The position numbers and the translations under genes are program-made. From Epiperipatus broadwayi (lineage: Eukaryota > Onychophora > Udeonychophora > Euonychophora > Peripatidae): a stretch of DNA of 64,000 nucleotides. Location of the stretch: assembly GCA_028023455.1 (NCBI GenBank), contig JAQFVV010006200.1:2613738-2677737 (forward strand). Direction: 5' to 3'. Positions 36,060 through 49,345 of this stretch are shown in pieces (within the stretch, counting starts at the first letter, position 1; each line of letters starts with the position of its first letter). Under the pieces are notes generated by a model. The model worked only from the letters and a program-made list of their open reading frames with translations, searched no databases and had not been told where the DNA came from.

Positions 36060-38200
36060 GCCAATAAAAGAATTATATTGGGTTGGGAAAAATGTATAAT
36101 TTTCTCGGCCTATACAAAATAACTACTTAAATTTAAATAAAGAATGTTTTATCAAAGTTTTTGCATATTCAATATTTATTTTATGAATATTAACACCATT
36201 AACCAATTTCAGAAGTAATCTTATAAGATCAAGAGCACAGAAAGACATAGGTCAAAATACATATGCCTTAAACATTTACTTCTAACATCAATAATAGAAT
36301 AGGCAAAACTGATGGAATAATCAAAAGTCCACAATTATCTACAAGTGCATAATTAATATCATATCACTAATATTAAAAATTTGGCAAGAAAAACCATCAT
36401 AAGAATTTGCTCAACACACTACTTATAATCATCTATGACATCCAATACTTTAAAGGGATAACTCAAAATAACATATGAAAATAATTTCAAACATATACTA
36501 TTTATCATACAATAATACTATAAATACATAAGAATTTTCCCAACATACTATTTATGTTACTTATGATATCTGATACTTTAGAGATATAATTCAAAATAAC
36601 ATGAAAATAATTTTAAACATATACTATTCATCATATACTAATACCATAAAACATGATATGAAAGACTGATAAAACACATTATATTCATAATAAAACAATT
36701 AGGCATAAGAATTATAAATTAGCAATTTATAAAAATAATACATCATTTCCAAGTATATATTCTTAAAACAAACCCAGACACAATGTTTCTATTACCTTTG
36801 TTAATATAATGCTGCAAATATATTTTGAGAACTCAAATACACATATATGATATACAAACTATAAGCATATTATTAGCAAAATATTAAATGCATAAGAAAA
36901 ATTTATAGATAAATTTATATCTAGAAGAAAAAGTTTATTTTTCTTTTATCACTTATATGCAGTTTATAAGTCTAAAATCATTTATTCTACGCCCATTTTA
37001 TAGCATTGCAGTTCAAATAATTTCATTATAATCCAAATTATTTTATTTTAAAAAAGGCTTAATGTTTCCAGGTCACACATTGATAACCATTATTCAATCT
37101 CCAAGGCAATAAATAGAATACACACAATACAATGCAATACTAGGTTTTAGACAAAACATTATTTTTAATATTTGAGTAAACAAAATTTCCAAATAGTTGA
37201 CTTAAAATAAATGTAGAATAAAGGTTGAATATTTCACATTATCCATGAAAATAAAACAATTTCCTGGAATACAGTAATTTTCACTTTTCAAAACTATAAA
37301 AGCATATTGTTGTTTAAATAGTTTCTTCTAAAATGATAAAAATGATCATCCTTAAGATATTATTCTAGTCAGCATATAGTTCAAATTTTTGTTATTCCAA
37401 AAATTTAGCATAACAAAGATTTTCTCTTAACATCATAACAGCCATGATAAAATTTTAGGATAATGGTTTAATAAATTAATCCTAGGCTTAAGTATTATTC
37501 TTATGCACAATAACAGCACAATAATTTTCATTTAAATTCAAATATTAGCACAAACAACAAATTGATAGTTGATAAAAGTTTATAATAATGCAATTTTTAC
37601 ATGCATAATTTCTCCTACATTAGCAAATTCATGTCACGGTTTTGATGCATCCTTCCTCTGATAAAGTAAGTTATTGAAGTTTCTGAATTTGTGTATATTT
37701 TGACAGATATATTGTAGTGAGATAAATGGGCTAATTTGTAGAAGGCCCAGAAGATTGTTTTCTAGCCATTCATTCTTTTAGAAATACAATCAACTGAATA
37801 GATTAATAAGTTCTTTAGTTAGTTAGTTAGTCCATTAATTAAGTAAGTACTAAATAAAGTAACCAACATGTAAAAAACTATTTTATATGATGAATGATAT
37901 GATCATAATGAAATTAATGATCAACAGATTTAGGGCATTATTAATTGATAATAAATGTGACTTTAATGAGTCATCAAGGCATAAATTATGATAATAGCCT
38001 TCCTTTTTTAAAACTGTCTAACTTAACATTACATTTAAAATACAATTTATTATTTAACAATAATTAAAATATTACAGTAATGATAACCTAATTAAACACT
38101 TTTTTTTAAAAAAAAAAAATCCTCAAAATTTCAAATATATTTTAGAGAATAATAAATCTTAACTTTAATATTACAGTTTAGATAATATTAAATATGTAAT
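36060..38200. other. No gene recognised
   Basis: Very AT-rich. Two imperfect copies of AACATATACTATTYATCATA lie near 36,490 and 36,620, suggesting an about 130-bp duplication. Nothing else. Confidence 0.45.
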
Positions 38201-38202
38201 TC

Positions 38203-38340
38203 TAGAATAAATTCTTTTTTTTTTTTTTTCATATGTCATAGCATCGGCCGGGATGCAAACCCACAACCGTCTGCAACCAACTACTTGCTTGCATGGCTGC
38301 TGCGATACCTCTCGGCTAACAACGCTAGAATAAATTCTTT
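38203..38340 (-). mobile_element. tRNA-derived SINE with perfect 15-bp target duplication
   Basis: On the minus strand the head (38,325 to 38,241) starts GCGTTGTTAGCCGAGAGG, has B-box-like GGGTTTGCATCCC, ends GGCCGATGC and continues TATGACATATG into a 16-base A-tract. TAGAATAAATTCTTT is duplicated exactly at 38,203-38,217 and 38,326-38,340. It is the same subfamily as 2464-2549. Confidence 0.88.
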
Positions 38341-38589
38341 ACTCTGTTTTTCTGCAATAATTGTAATGGTTCAAAAAATGTTAAAACATTTTAAACAACA
38401 GAACAGGTTTGAATTTGTAACAAATAAAATTTATTTAAAGCTGAGCACTTTCAATACTGAGTAGTGTCACAATCATAGCATTATGTGACTAAAAGAAATT
38501 GAGATCTAGATTTAAAGTTACTTTTGAATATTAAATAATAGATTATCATAAAATTTAATTTTTAGGAGATTTACATACTAATGACAAAA

Positions 38590-39990
38590 GTGGTTGCTAC
38601 AAGTGCCATTTTTTAGAAAAAGGAGTGCTAGAGTCCTTTTTATTGATGGCATGATAATCTTTAGTTATTGACTATACCTCCATCTTTCTCTTTCTGTTAT
38701 CTCTCTCGGAACAAACAGCTAAAGAGAAATCAAAGTTATGGCCTGATTGCAACTTGTGATCCAAGCAAACAAGAATATTCATTGCTTTTCTTAGTCCAGT
38801 TTTACATATATTTATGCTGAGCAAGTCTTGTAGATAAGGGAGCTCAAGTTACACCATAGTAATACTTCAAACAATTAGGTTCTTTGCAATTAACGTTGTA
38901 CACAACTTGATGTGAAGCTTCTTTAGGTATTTTGTCTTTTGAATTATTTAATAATTTATTTAAAGATGGAGGCAAGTGAAAACATATTATATTTATTTCT
39001 ACAAATGTTCTTTTTAATTTGTGTGTGAATTTTGAAATATAAAGGAGATACCATTTTCATTATCAGGTTGAATGTTTGTAGAGTGCAAGATTTTGTTACA
39101 AAAATTTGCAATAATTGTGTTTATTTTTCTAGAATTGTATCCAATGTTTATTAGGTCTTTAATGTATATATTGATGTTTCTATAAAGAAAGCCTTTTAGA
39201 CCAGCATATTTGTGGGAGAAGAAAGTATTAGACCTAGGGTGTGTGGTGCATCTTACATTAAATGGTTTAAATTCATCCCATACTTAAGTCTAAAAATTTT
39301 ATATTGTGCAGGAGCTCATCTTCCTTTTCACTGGTCCAAGTTAGAGCCATTGCAGATGCTAATTCAATATGAATTTTATTAATAGTTTTCTTCATTAGCA
39401 CATACAAAAGTATTGTCCACATAACTGGAATATAAGGCTGTATTCAGCAGACATTCAAATTTTGGAAGAATCAAATTTCCAAATTTTGACAAATATAACT
39501 ATAAACAACTCCACTGAATAAACCCATAGGCCAGCCATGATTTATTTTATATGATTTGTCATTATTTTGTCACTAATCTAATTTAATGTGTCTATAATAA
39601 AGTTTTTTTCTCAATGTATAAATGACTTGCTGCCAAAATTCTACGATTTTAATAGATTCATAATGAGGGACAGTCCCATACAATTCTTTAACATCCAGGG
39701 AGAGACAATTTAGCAGCTATTACCAATTTTGAGATTTTGAATTTTTCAATAAATTCATACAAAGATTTCAAACTGTATGAACCAAAACTGAGGTCACCTA
39801 TGAGCCAAGAGGGAATATGCTTAGCTGCGTAGTAGAAGTATGATCCACCAAAGTCAAGAAGATGAATAGGGAAATTTTCCTTGCGCAACTTCATACTTGC
39901 AAATATTCTAGGAATGATAGCAGACAGCTATATTAAATATTAGCTTCTCTAAACAATGAATTTTAATTATAATCAATTTCTTTTAAGCTT
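38590..39990 (-). pseudogene. Decayed Penelope-like element: RT and GIY-YIG domain
   Basis: The minus strand, across several frameshifts, gives in order LDVKELYGTVPHYESI (RT motif A region, near 39,690), GWPMGLFSGVVYSYI (the 'MG..SG.' motif, near 39,530), YVDNTFVCANEEN (YVDD box with D to N, near 39,410) and IKFLDL (near 39,300). Downstream are VYNVNCKEPNC and LAQHKYI (38,900-38,800), matching the GIY-YIG nuclease's first strand and R/H helix, then an isolated GHNF segment. RT followed by GIY-YIG in this order is diagnostic of PLEs. Its motifs differ from those of the 56.7-59.5 kb copy, so it is a different lineage. Stops and frameshifts make it non-functional. Confidence 0.7.
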
Positions 39991-40329
39991 TCCTTTTAGA
40001 TAAAGATTTAAAATGTTAGTTACAAATGTTTAAACAAACTGTATTAATTACTTGTATTATAAAATACTATCAAATTATTTTAAATGTTTGTTTAGTGTAT
40101 TTATTTACTCTATTTTTAACTACAACTAATGAGTAATCGCATTTTAAACTAAGAGTGAATTATATATTAATAGAAATGGAAAATCCAGAGATTTAGCACA
40201 TATAAAAATACAAGATTGAATTATCTAATATTTTAAAATTAATGAAGTTTCCTTTTATTTAAACTTATCTAAAAAAATAACCTATAACAACAATTTTATA
40301 AATTTTAAATGTTTCTAAACTATTCATCA

Positions 40330-40575
40330 TGTTACTCCATCTTATGCAACCAATATACATGACCACATACATGTGAAAAAGATAAATGACTAAGCACAGA
40401 TTGTATATATGTGTGGAAGATGGTGATCTGGACCAACTTATGAGTGCTGTTCAGCATGAAATATGTATATTGGAGATCATTTATCTTTTTCACATATATG
40501 TGGTCATGTGTATTGGTTGTATAAGATGGAGTCAATGGCTGTACAGAGCTTAAAAGTCTAAGTTCAAACCCCTTT
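40330..40575. repeat. Foldback element with near-intact hammerhead
   Basis: The left arm (CTCCATCTTATGCAACCAAT ... CATGTGAAAAAGATAAATGA) is mirrored by the right arm (ATCATTTATCTTTTTCACAT ... GTATAAGATGGAG), which ends in a B-box-like AAGTTCAAACCCC. The hammerhead lies at about 40,424-40,480 on plus. Helices I, II (TGCTG/CAGCA) and III and GAAA are kept, but the core strand is CTTATGA, with G5 replaced by T, which should abolish catalysis. Confidence 0.75.
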
Positions 40576-42410
40576 TAGAAGAAATTTGATTTAGACCCCC
40601 TTGGTCAGACAAATATAACATCTTCACTTAAATTCAAGTTAATCTAAAATAAAACTGGTCAGCAAATATATAACCTACTATTATACATGGAAAAAGAGAA
40701 AATACAATTTAATACAATTTATAAAACTATTCTAATAGACTGGATATTAATTATATGTAAATCTCATAGACCATGGCCACATTTCAAGACCATTAACCCC
40801 ACATTTATTTAACTAAAAGAGAAATCCCCTATGAATATACACATTTATATTAAATTTAAATCTAGATTCCATTCCTGGAAACTGGGAATATTTATGGTAG
40901 GGATTTGAAAAACTTCCACTACTACAGTTGTTTAACCATGACTAGCTCTGTTGAGAAGAATGTCATCTCATTGATTATCATATTCTGACACTTTCAAAAT
41001 AAATATTAGATAAACAATATATTCACCTCATGGAAAAAGTTTGCTAATTTGAATGGAGAGAAATTAAGGAAAAAAGAACAGAGGCCAGATTAACAAATAA
41101 CAAACCATTTATTATCACTAACAAATTATAAAAATCTCTCCAAATGTTTAAACATGGAGCTTGGCTAATCTATTAAATAAATAATAAAAAAAACTATTAT
41201 AACAATTATTTTAATTTAAATTGTAATAATATATGCAAAAAACAGTCAAGTAAAATTTTTATCAAGATTCTTTAGTAAAGTATTTTTGTTGAGCTCAACA
41301 TTTTGTTTTTCTTTTGGCTCTCCTTCCTTTTATTTATTTGGAATTATATTGTCTATGACTGTAGATTTAGTTTTTTTTCTTTTGTTCATCTTAAGCTTGG
41401 CTTGTACTGTAGATATAAATTCAAATCAAGATCCATCTGTGCACATACATTTTTCTTAAAAAGAGAATACTTTCATTTGATAGATCTTTGGCAAACAAAA
41501 TATATGGCACAGAGCAAACAGTTCTTGATAGTGGCAGATTAAGGTCAGTCTTACATTTCAGCCTCTTGGTGGATTCTCTTTGGATAATTAACTTGGACTA
41601 CATCATGTCCAGACTAACAAACACCCAACTAGTGAATTTAGCAACACATCTTCATTAAAACTTTGCAACACATGTTATTCATGTTATAGCATAGATGAAA
41701 ACAATAGCTCACTGACTTAAGTATGACTTCCAGAGTAACACCTGTATTTTCTGGAGTGTGGAGTTTGTTAACCAGTAGTCACAACAAATGCTTCAGACAA
41801 CATATGAGTCTGAGTGCAAGACAATAAATAAAAATAAAATATTTAATGATCTTTTTATAAGAAGTACCTGAATATTGTCTAAGACATATCTTCTCCTGAT
41901 TCTTTTTTTTCTCATTAGTATTATTAATTAAAGTATGTACACAGCCTAATCTGATTAAATTTCAAATTTATAAACTATTTATTCTGATTATATTTCTTTT
42001 GATAATTTTATACAAATTTTTTTATTTATTGCTTTATTTTCAAATAATTATATAATAGTCAATGTAAACTAACAAAATAAAAAATTGATTAAACCCTTTT
42101 CTTTTTTAAAATTATTTTAAGCCAGAGAAAATATAAAAACTATTGCTTCAATTACATTAGAAAAATTATTTTCCCTTGTTTTTCCTTTCTTTTTACAAAT
42201 AGAACTCTTTTTATAAAAAGAAAAATAATAGATCTTGATTATTATTTCATTTAATTAAAACTTGAGAAAAATATAAAAACAATTTTTTTTTTCAACATAA
42301 TTTGTCGACCCCCCCCCTCCTCTATTTTAATATTGTCTTTCTTAAAAAAAAAATCTAATAATTCTCTTTTTTTTCTAAAAAAAATTATTATTCTAAACTA
42401 ACTGCATTTA

Positions 42411-42542
42411 GCTACTCTCTACTTTTTTTTTCTCATGTGTCATAGCATAAGCCGGAAAATGAACCCGCTAACCCGGGGCAACCGCCTGTAAAGCAGCTGT
42501 CGCTGACCTCTCGACCACCAATGCTTGACTACTCTCTCTACT
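42411..42542 (-). mobile_element. tRNA-derived SINE with target duplication
   Basis: The minus-strand head (42,524 to 42,445) begins GCATTGGTGGTCGAGAGG. It has an anticodon arm GCTGC/GCGGT with loop TTTACAG, B-box-like GGGTTCATTTTCC, a TATGACACATG tail and an A-tract. CTACTCTCTACTTT on the left is repeated on the right as ACTACTCTCTCTACTTT. It is a sister of the 1104-1183 copy. Confidence 0.82.
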
Positions 42543-43059
42543 TTATTCATGTAGCTTGCACTTTCGTGAAGGCTACATTATATATTTATATATCTGAGTG
42601 TACATATTACTAGATACATATTCTTATATCTACCGATTATTTATTTTGTATAAATAGCTTATTAATATAGTAATGTGAAATAAGTTACTACTGTTCAATG
42701 CATATTAAATATAGACTAGAAGAGCCTTTCAGCAAAAGATTAAAGATACTTGTAACTGAAGTCTTAAAAATATAGGTTAAATTACAGAAGAAAAGCATTG
42801 GCTTGAATAGTATAAGAACTGATGTACAGTTGTATAAAATTGAAGAAGACAAGTAGCCAAAAATCAACTGGGAAATCAATTTGGGACTATCATATGATAT
42901 CTATTAATACTTATGTTTCAGAGATGATTCACAACTAAGGTAAAATAGATTATTTATGTGAAAAACAAAAAAAAATCAAACTATTTAAAACTCAGCAAAG
43001 GATAAAAAAGAAAATTTATGCATGTATGTTCATTCTAACTCATCAACCATTATCAATCC

Positions 43060-43320
43060 ACTGCAGGATCCCCAAGTTCAATCTATCTTCTCCTATCTTT
43101 AGCTTCTCTTCTCCACATCACCCCTGCACACTTTCTTATTTCATCCATCCACCTTACATGTGGTTTCTTTCTGGATCTTTTACAATCTCTTGGAATCCAG
43201 TTTAAGATTTCAATTGTCCATCTATTATCATCTCTTCTAGAAATATGTTTAGCCCAACTCCACTTCAGTCTTTTCATTTTTTCAATGAGGTCAGTAACAC
43301 CTTTTTATTCTCTTACCCAT
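43060..43320 (-). pseudogene. RTE-type LINE, C-terminal tail fragment
   Basis: The 64-codon minus-strand frame 43,277 to 43,083 reads MKRLKWSWAKHISRRDDNRW and later RDCKRSRKKPHVRWMDEIRK. This matches the C-terminal tail of RTE-clade LINE proteins ('lkWkWaGHvaR..d.RW...ll.W.pr..kR..GRp..RW.Ddi'). Upstream, GVTDLIEKMK continues the same frame. Only this tail remains, with no RT palm or endonuclease in the window and a stop soon after, so it is a 5'-truncated dead copy. Confidence 0.75.
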
Positions 43321-43829
43321 ATATTGTGTTTTCCCAATATAAATTTAGATTATTGAGCAAATAAGAAAGTATGACAAAGAAAAGCAAAGCAACATGAATA
43401 AAAATATAAAATTAAAAAGGATTATGAAGGTAAAAAGAAAGTCAAATGAAAGAAATTTTTTTGAACATGACTAGTATAAATTTGTAAATTTTGCAATCAA
43501 TAAATATAGTTAATCTCAAACTTACTTTTGCTTTTTCATCAGCAAAATCTTTGTTATACCTCTGAATGAAATTCTATGCTATGACAGTATTATTAGATAT
43601 CAAATCAACATCAACTTCTGATTATTATATGACTGACATTTTTCTAATATTGATCTAGTTTCTGTTTGTTTTTTATTTAATGTCATGCTTATTCCAGTAA
43701 TGTTGGAATTCATTTGTCATATTAACATATAAAAATGAGTATCATATATACAAAATGTAGCTAATGAATTTGTTTATTCTTAAGACAAACATATCTATAA
43801 TAAAAACCCACTTGTTATGTCATAGATGT

Positions 43830-43935
43830 ACTTTTTTTTTTTCATATGTCAAATGCGTTGACCGGGAAGTGAACCCAGGTCAGCTGCTTGGAAGGCAGCT
43901 AAACTAACCACTAGACCACCAAAATGACATTATGT
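43830..43935 (-). mobile_element. tRNA-Gly(TCC)-derived SINE
   Basis: On the minus strand GGTGGTCTAGTGGTTAG (A-box) is followed by anticodon arm GCTGC/GCAGC with loop CTTCCAA, B-box-like GGGTTCACTTCCC, CAACGCATTTGACATATG and a 12-base A-tract. The 5' acceptor start is degraded, so it cannot act as tRNA-Gly. A target duplication is not clear. Confidence 0.8.
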
Positions 43936-43999
43936 GTTTTTCTAAAATGTAAAGGTGTGTGGGGGGAAAAATAAATATAGATTTTTTTTTTTTTTTGTA

Positions 44000-45400
44000 A
44001 TTAGCTCGGGTATAGATGTGTATATATAATTGTGTGATCAATGTACAGTGGTTTGGATATTAAAGTCAAAAGTAAAAAAACAAATTCAAATATAAAATAT
44101 AAAAAAGTATGAATCTGCATTGAAACGTCAGGTCATTCACAGCTATTGTGGATGAGAACAACAAACAATGGTTGCAGCATTTAAAATAAGCTTTCAAACA
44201 AATAATTGCACTTTATAATAATGTTTAAATTCCATAATAGATGGAGCTGCAAATAAATACAATGCTGAGGAATTTGGATTTAAAATCAGAAAACGAAAAA
44301 TGTATAGTATATTAGTTTCACTTCTCTAACTTAATTTGCTACCTTTTCTAAAAAAAAAAAAACATAATTGAAGAATTCATACTATGGCCAATAATGGATA
44401 ATTTCAACACACTTTTAGATTTCAACCCTAACATACGTTTTGTCAAATTCTAATGTTTGTATTATAGGCATATTCTCAAGAAACTCTGTAAAGAGAGCAT
44501 GGAACTTAAGTTATATGGGCACCAGCTTTTTGATCAATTTATTGGCTCACAATATCCTAAGAAGTCAGATTTCATCACATTACAAATGTAATTCTAAACA
44601 ATATGAACATTGGAAGTAGTTTTTTAGGTTAAAAAATTATTGTTGGTTATACTGATTGAAAATTTAACAAAAAGGATTTTTAGAAGATACAAATTTTAAT
44701 GTTCTAATGTTTCTAAAAATAGTAATTGGCTTAAATAAAAATCGAATGACATTTTGACAGAGGTTATTGGTGTAAAAGCAAAAAAGTATCATTATCAAGC
44801 TTTCAATTTTAGAAATTTTATTTTATTTTAATTTGGAAATTGATCATACATATCTATATTGTGAGTTCATCATCCCTCAATTTGATTACTTCATTATTCA
44901 AAAGCTATATTAACAGTAAAAAATTAATCATTTATAAAAATAGGAGCTTGTTAGTGAGCAATTGTTTTGAGAGTAGTAAAAATGGCTTATTGATGAGAAA
45001 TTGATTCGGTAGGAAGCGAACTTTGCTGATTGATAAATATTTCTGATTAATTGACTGAGCGAAATTTTCATAATCACAAGTAGAACCATTCTAGTAGGAT
45101 ATCACAATATTAGTTTATCATGGCAGCATGATTGTATTTCCACTATGAGATTATTCAGTTACATATCATCTGAATATTTATTTACAGATATTAAAACTGA
45201 ATTTTCATTTCCCATTTAATGGTTGTTTAAACCAAAACTCTGCGTTAAACCTCTAAATATTAAAGGATGATTACCATATATTCTATAAATATATACAATC
45301 AATATATCGAATTCGCTTTTTAAATTAAAATTATGTAAATAAATTAAGCAAATATAATAAATGCTAAAAGGAGCAGATGGTATCATCGGTTTTTTAAAGA
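44000..45400. other. No gene recognised
   Basis: No exon, tRNA-like head or inverted repeat that I can support. Confidence 0.45.
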
Positions 45401-45454
45401 GTTTATTTATAAATTAATACACTATACAGGCTTAAACCTACATATATATGTAAT

Positions 45455-45645
45455 GTATGCGGAATTCGAACTCAAGACTTTCACAAGACCCTCACCTCTC
45501 CATGCCATCTCATGTTGCTGACCACCTGATCACACACATGTTGAAAATTTATGTGTGATCAGGTGGGTCAGCAATATGAGATGGCATGGAGAGGTGAGGG
45601 TTTTATGAAAGTCTGAGTTTGAATTCCCGCATAGAGTTTATTTGT
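45455..45645. repeat. Foldback element with tRNA-like ends, second copy
   Basis: Same family as 26,155-26,348. GGAATTCGAACTCAAGACTTT ... CCATGCCATCTCATG is mirrored by CAATATGAGATGGCATGGAG ... GAAAGTCTGAGTTTGAATTCC, with centre ACACATGTTGAAAATT. Arm length is about 80 bp. The flanking AAATTAATACACTATACAGG matches the flank of the other copy, so the repeat unit is wider than the hairpin. Confidence 0.8.
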
Positions 45646-47164
45646 GTATATAACTCATCGGATGTCTCAGTTACATATAATCTAAGTTAATTATTTACAG
45701 ATATTATTTTTTTTCTTTTTTGTATTAATATTGCTAGATGGAAGTATCATAAAAAACATTAAATCCCATATAAAATTAAAAATTTAATTTTTTTTAAAAT
45801 ATATTTTTTGTTAAAATTGTTGCAAAATTTTTTACAATGTATTGTTATCAGAATATATATATATGCAAAGTTTTAATTCGATAAGTAATTAGGTAGTGGG
45901 TGAAAATTGAGTTATAAAATTTCATGAACAGTCAATTGAACAAAAAAAAAAGCAGAAAAAGTTAAATAAAGGCGTATAAAAAAAGCAAACATCTAAATTC
46001 ATAAATTTTATGCATATGCAAGACTGTGTATATGTTATTAGAAATCTCACAATCATTCATTTCTGCACGGTCAGTTTGTACTCAGGTAATCATGTTCATG
46101 TTATCCCTCTTTTTTCATTTATTACTCTTCTGTCTTTTTTATAATTACATTATTCTATTTTTTATTACTATTCTGTTACTGCTTAATATGTATATTTTGA
46201 AAATTAAATCATATTAAAGAATGTGTATATATAGATATAAACACACACATTCTTCTCCTACTTCATTAAAAATCAGAAAAAATATAATATAAAATAGAAA
46301 TTCATATAACATTACAATACTAGCCAAACAACAAAATTTTACTAAAATTCTTCCACAACCATGATTTCACCTATTAACAAATAGACCTTTTCATGTGAAA
46401 TTCAACAAAACATACAACATATATATAAAACAAAATACCCTTACTTTAACATCAATGAGATTGATGGTCTCAGATTTAAACAATTTTATCATCAAAGATT
46501 TTTTTATTCTTCAATTCACTTTTTTCATAAAAGATAACCTATGTATTGAAATCATTTTTCATTTATACAAGACTAGCTAACTATTCACAATCTTTATCTA
46601 GTTTATTAAGTTTTCGGTTCATAAATTTAGTAGTTAATATTTTTTTCCCATCAAATCTTTCCTCTAAAAAAATAATAAAGCTTGACTCTGAATGTGAATA
46701 AACTACCTGGCAAGAGAATAAGTTTATAAAAAATATATTTTTAAAAAGTGATGTGATGTATTATGGCTTCTCCTTAAACGAAGTCAAAAATATCTCAGCA
46801 ATTATGCCCAGATAAACCTATTTTACTAGTGCTGCCATCTATTTTAAACTTGGTAATAAATAAGTCTCAACCTATTGTTATCTTATATATTCTTGGATTA
46901 GTATCTAGTTTATGACCTTTGTTAGTGAGGGGCCCTGGACTTAAATATGCAACATTGAAGAATTTACAAACTTGAAGACCCAAAATATTTATGTTTATTA
47001 TACTTTTATGTTTTCTGATAGAATAATTCTTCTTATACTGTGAAATTAATCAAAATATCATTGAATTTTAAAGTCAGAACATTAAGTAACTTATCAAAAA
47101 TTCACTTTATATATAAATAATATTTTTTTAATTTTTTTTTAAAATAATGATTTTATTTAAACAT

Positions 47165-47294
47165 CTGATTAAAAAGTAGAAAAATGAGAAAATAATCCAA
47201 CTAAAAAACATGTGCCATTTCATAAAAGCATTTGAGGCCATAAATGACACATGTTTTTTAGTCAGATTACTTTATTTTTCTACTTTTTAGTCAG
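47165..47294. repeat. 130-bp hairpin element
   Basis: Arms 47,165-47,220 and 47,242-47,294 pair (CTGATTAAAAAGTAGAAAAA and its inverse; AAAAAACATGTG and its inverse) around a 21-nt loop TCATAAAAGCATTTGAGGCC. Probable MITE; precursor-like shape. Confidence 0.75.
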
Positions 47295-47469
47295 TTATTT
47301 ACATAAAAGCATTACTTTAAAATATATATATTTACTTTTTAGTTATAACTAAAACATAATTTCAATTTAAATAAAATAATTTTCTTCATCAGTCTCTTTA
47401 AATGATCTTTGTTCTTGCGCAATATTATCAATATGATGTTGTTGAAATCATTTTTCTATAAACAATAAA

Positions 47470-47635
47470 TAGATATATAGTTAATTAATTAATTAAGTAT
47501 GAGTTAAATCAATATTATCAAAATTTTATTCAACAAATATAATGTTTCCATTAGATATATATTTTAATTAATTTAATTAATTAAATACGAGTTAAATCAA
47601 TATTAAAATTTTATTCTACAGGTGTAATATTTCAT
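47470..47635 (+). repeat. 88-bp tandem duplication
   Basis: The ATTAATTAATTAA, GAGTTAAATCAATATTA and ATTTTATTC blocks recur with a period of about 88 bp (GAGTTAAATC at 47,501 and 47,589). Confidence 0.7.
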
Positions 47636-47639
47636 TGGC

Positions 47640-47700
47640 TCAATTGCTAAGCAATTTTTTTGGGAAGCATAAGGATGTGAGTTTGAATTCTAAATGGCAA
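47640..47700 (+). mobile_element. Possible degenerate tRNA-derived SINE head
   Basis: TGGCTCAATTGCTAAGCAAT (A-box-like) and GAGTTTGAATTC (B-box-like) have tRNA-like spacing, followed by a T-rich tract. The acceptor stem and target duplication were not identified. Confidence 0.35.
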
Positions 47701-47802
47701 TGGATTTTTTTCATTATTAATTTAAAATGTAGACATTCCAACAAAAACACAGACAAGGCAAGTTAATATAAAAACATTTAATACAAGATCATGTGAAATT
47801 TA

Positions 47803-47925
47803 CAAATCTATTTTAAATAATTATTGAACTACTCTCTAGCTGCCATATTCAATAACTTTTAATTGTAAAAAGTTGTTGAACATGGTTGTTAGAGGGCAGT
47901 TCAATTATTTTAAATAGACTTGAAA
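47803..47925. repeat. 123-bp hairpin element
   Basis: CAAATCTATTTTAAATAATT ... TTCAATAACTTTT is mirrored by AAAAGTTGTTGAACATGG ... TTTTAAATAGACTTG, with about 85% pairing and a loop under 12 nt. No coding capacity. Confidence 0.75.
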
Positions 47926-47949
47926 GTTGTAGAAGAATAAATATAAGGA

Positions 47950-49340
47950 AAGTGATTATACAGAAAGTGGGTTATTGATTTTTATGCTGGGTTTGGAAAA
48001 AGATAAGGGGGAGTTCGATATAAAGGCCATGGAGTTGACAAATATTATGTTGTGGAAATGGGATGGAGCAGGATATGGAAAAACTTAGGGTGGGGAATGG
48101 AAAGAAAAGATAAAGTGGCTAACAGGTTTCTCTGGGCATTGTTGCTGAGAGATTCCTGATTCCGTATAAGGAGAATCACAGTGCATCACATCACATAACT
48201 TGATAAATTTTATTTGACATAGTACGTATTCAAGAAAATAAATTTACATATATATAAATACATAAATCATTCAATAATTTAGTCTTTTTATTACTAGAAA
48301 AATATCCTAAGTTATAATTCTAAAAAAAAAAAAGTTTTTCATGATTCTCAAAAATATATATATACAAAAGCTGAGCACTGTTCAATATGATTTGACACAG
48401 AATTTGTCCTCTGTTATAATGCAGCACAATTAAAAAACTGAGTAGTAAAAAAAGGTCTCTGAATGCTAAACATATAATTAGAAGATGCTGGGCCGAAGTA
48501 ATCCATTAGATAGATAATATCCACTTACAAAATACATTTTTTATTAATTAATATACATAATTATTCTGGTTTATATAGCCCCTGGTAATACACAAAGTAA
48601 AATTTGTATTACTAATTTCGATTAGTAAAAATATATATGTGTCCTACTACCATCACCACTCCTCTACAAATAATGAAGCAGGATTTTACACAGACTCATG
48701 CATATTTGCTTCTAAATGCCTATTAAATGATGTTATTCAACATGATGTAGAGCCCTTTCAAATCTGTTTTTAATAAACTGATTAATCAACATTTTCTTGA
48801 CACATGGCACCCTCCTACATACACAATCATGCACCCCAGATTAATCTCTATCTTGCTAATAGTAGCTAGACATCTAATTAATTAATGTTGTATGGATATC
48901 TGGATTGTCTACATACTAGCTACCAGAAAAAAAAATCCCAACCTGTTTGTGATCTAAAAAAATTTGCAAGATTCTCCTCATCTCAATGGTTACCCCATCT
49001 GCAGTGCCAGATGAATTAACCACTATGCCATAAAGCATATTGCTTAACTCATCTTCGGCTTCCATTTTGCACAGACATCTGCTCTAGCGATTAGATACAT
49101 AAATTTTAATTATCTCTAATTGTAGTTTTGTTTCAAACAATATAATGGATAGCCAGTTATTTTTATATATTTAAAGTCATCCTCAAAGAGGTAAAAATAA
49201 TCAAATGGTTAGTCCCTAAGAATATCATGTGATATTTGAATATCATGACTGTTAGATTAGACTTATGAGACAATCTTATTCCTAATAGCGTAAACTACAG
49301 GGGCAGCAAAGAGCTACTGCTATCAATTTTTATATATATA
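47950..49340. other. No gene recognised
   Basis: On the minus strand near 49,040-48,990, TGGCATAGTGGTTAATTC (A-box-like) is followed by an ATCTG/CAGAT stem. This may be a worn tRNA-derived head, but no B-box follows. Confidence 0.4.
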
Positions 49341-49345
49341 TATGG

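Noticed and set aside
36077-36115. ATTGGGTTGGGAAAAAT as a mariner-type terminus
   Set aside because: No matching inverted end, TA duplication or transposase was found nearby.
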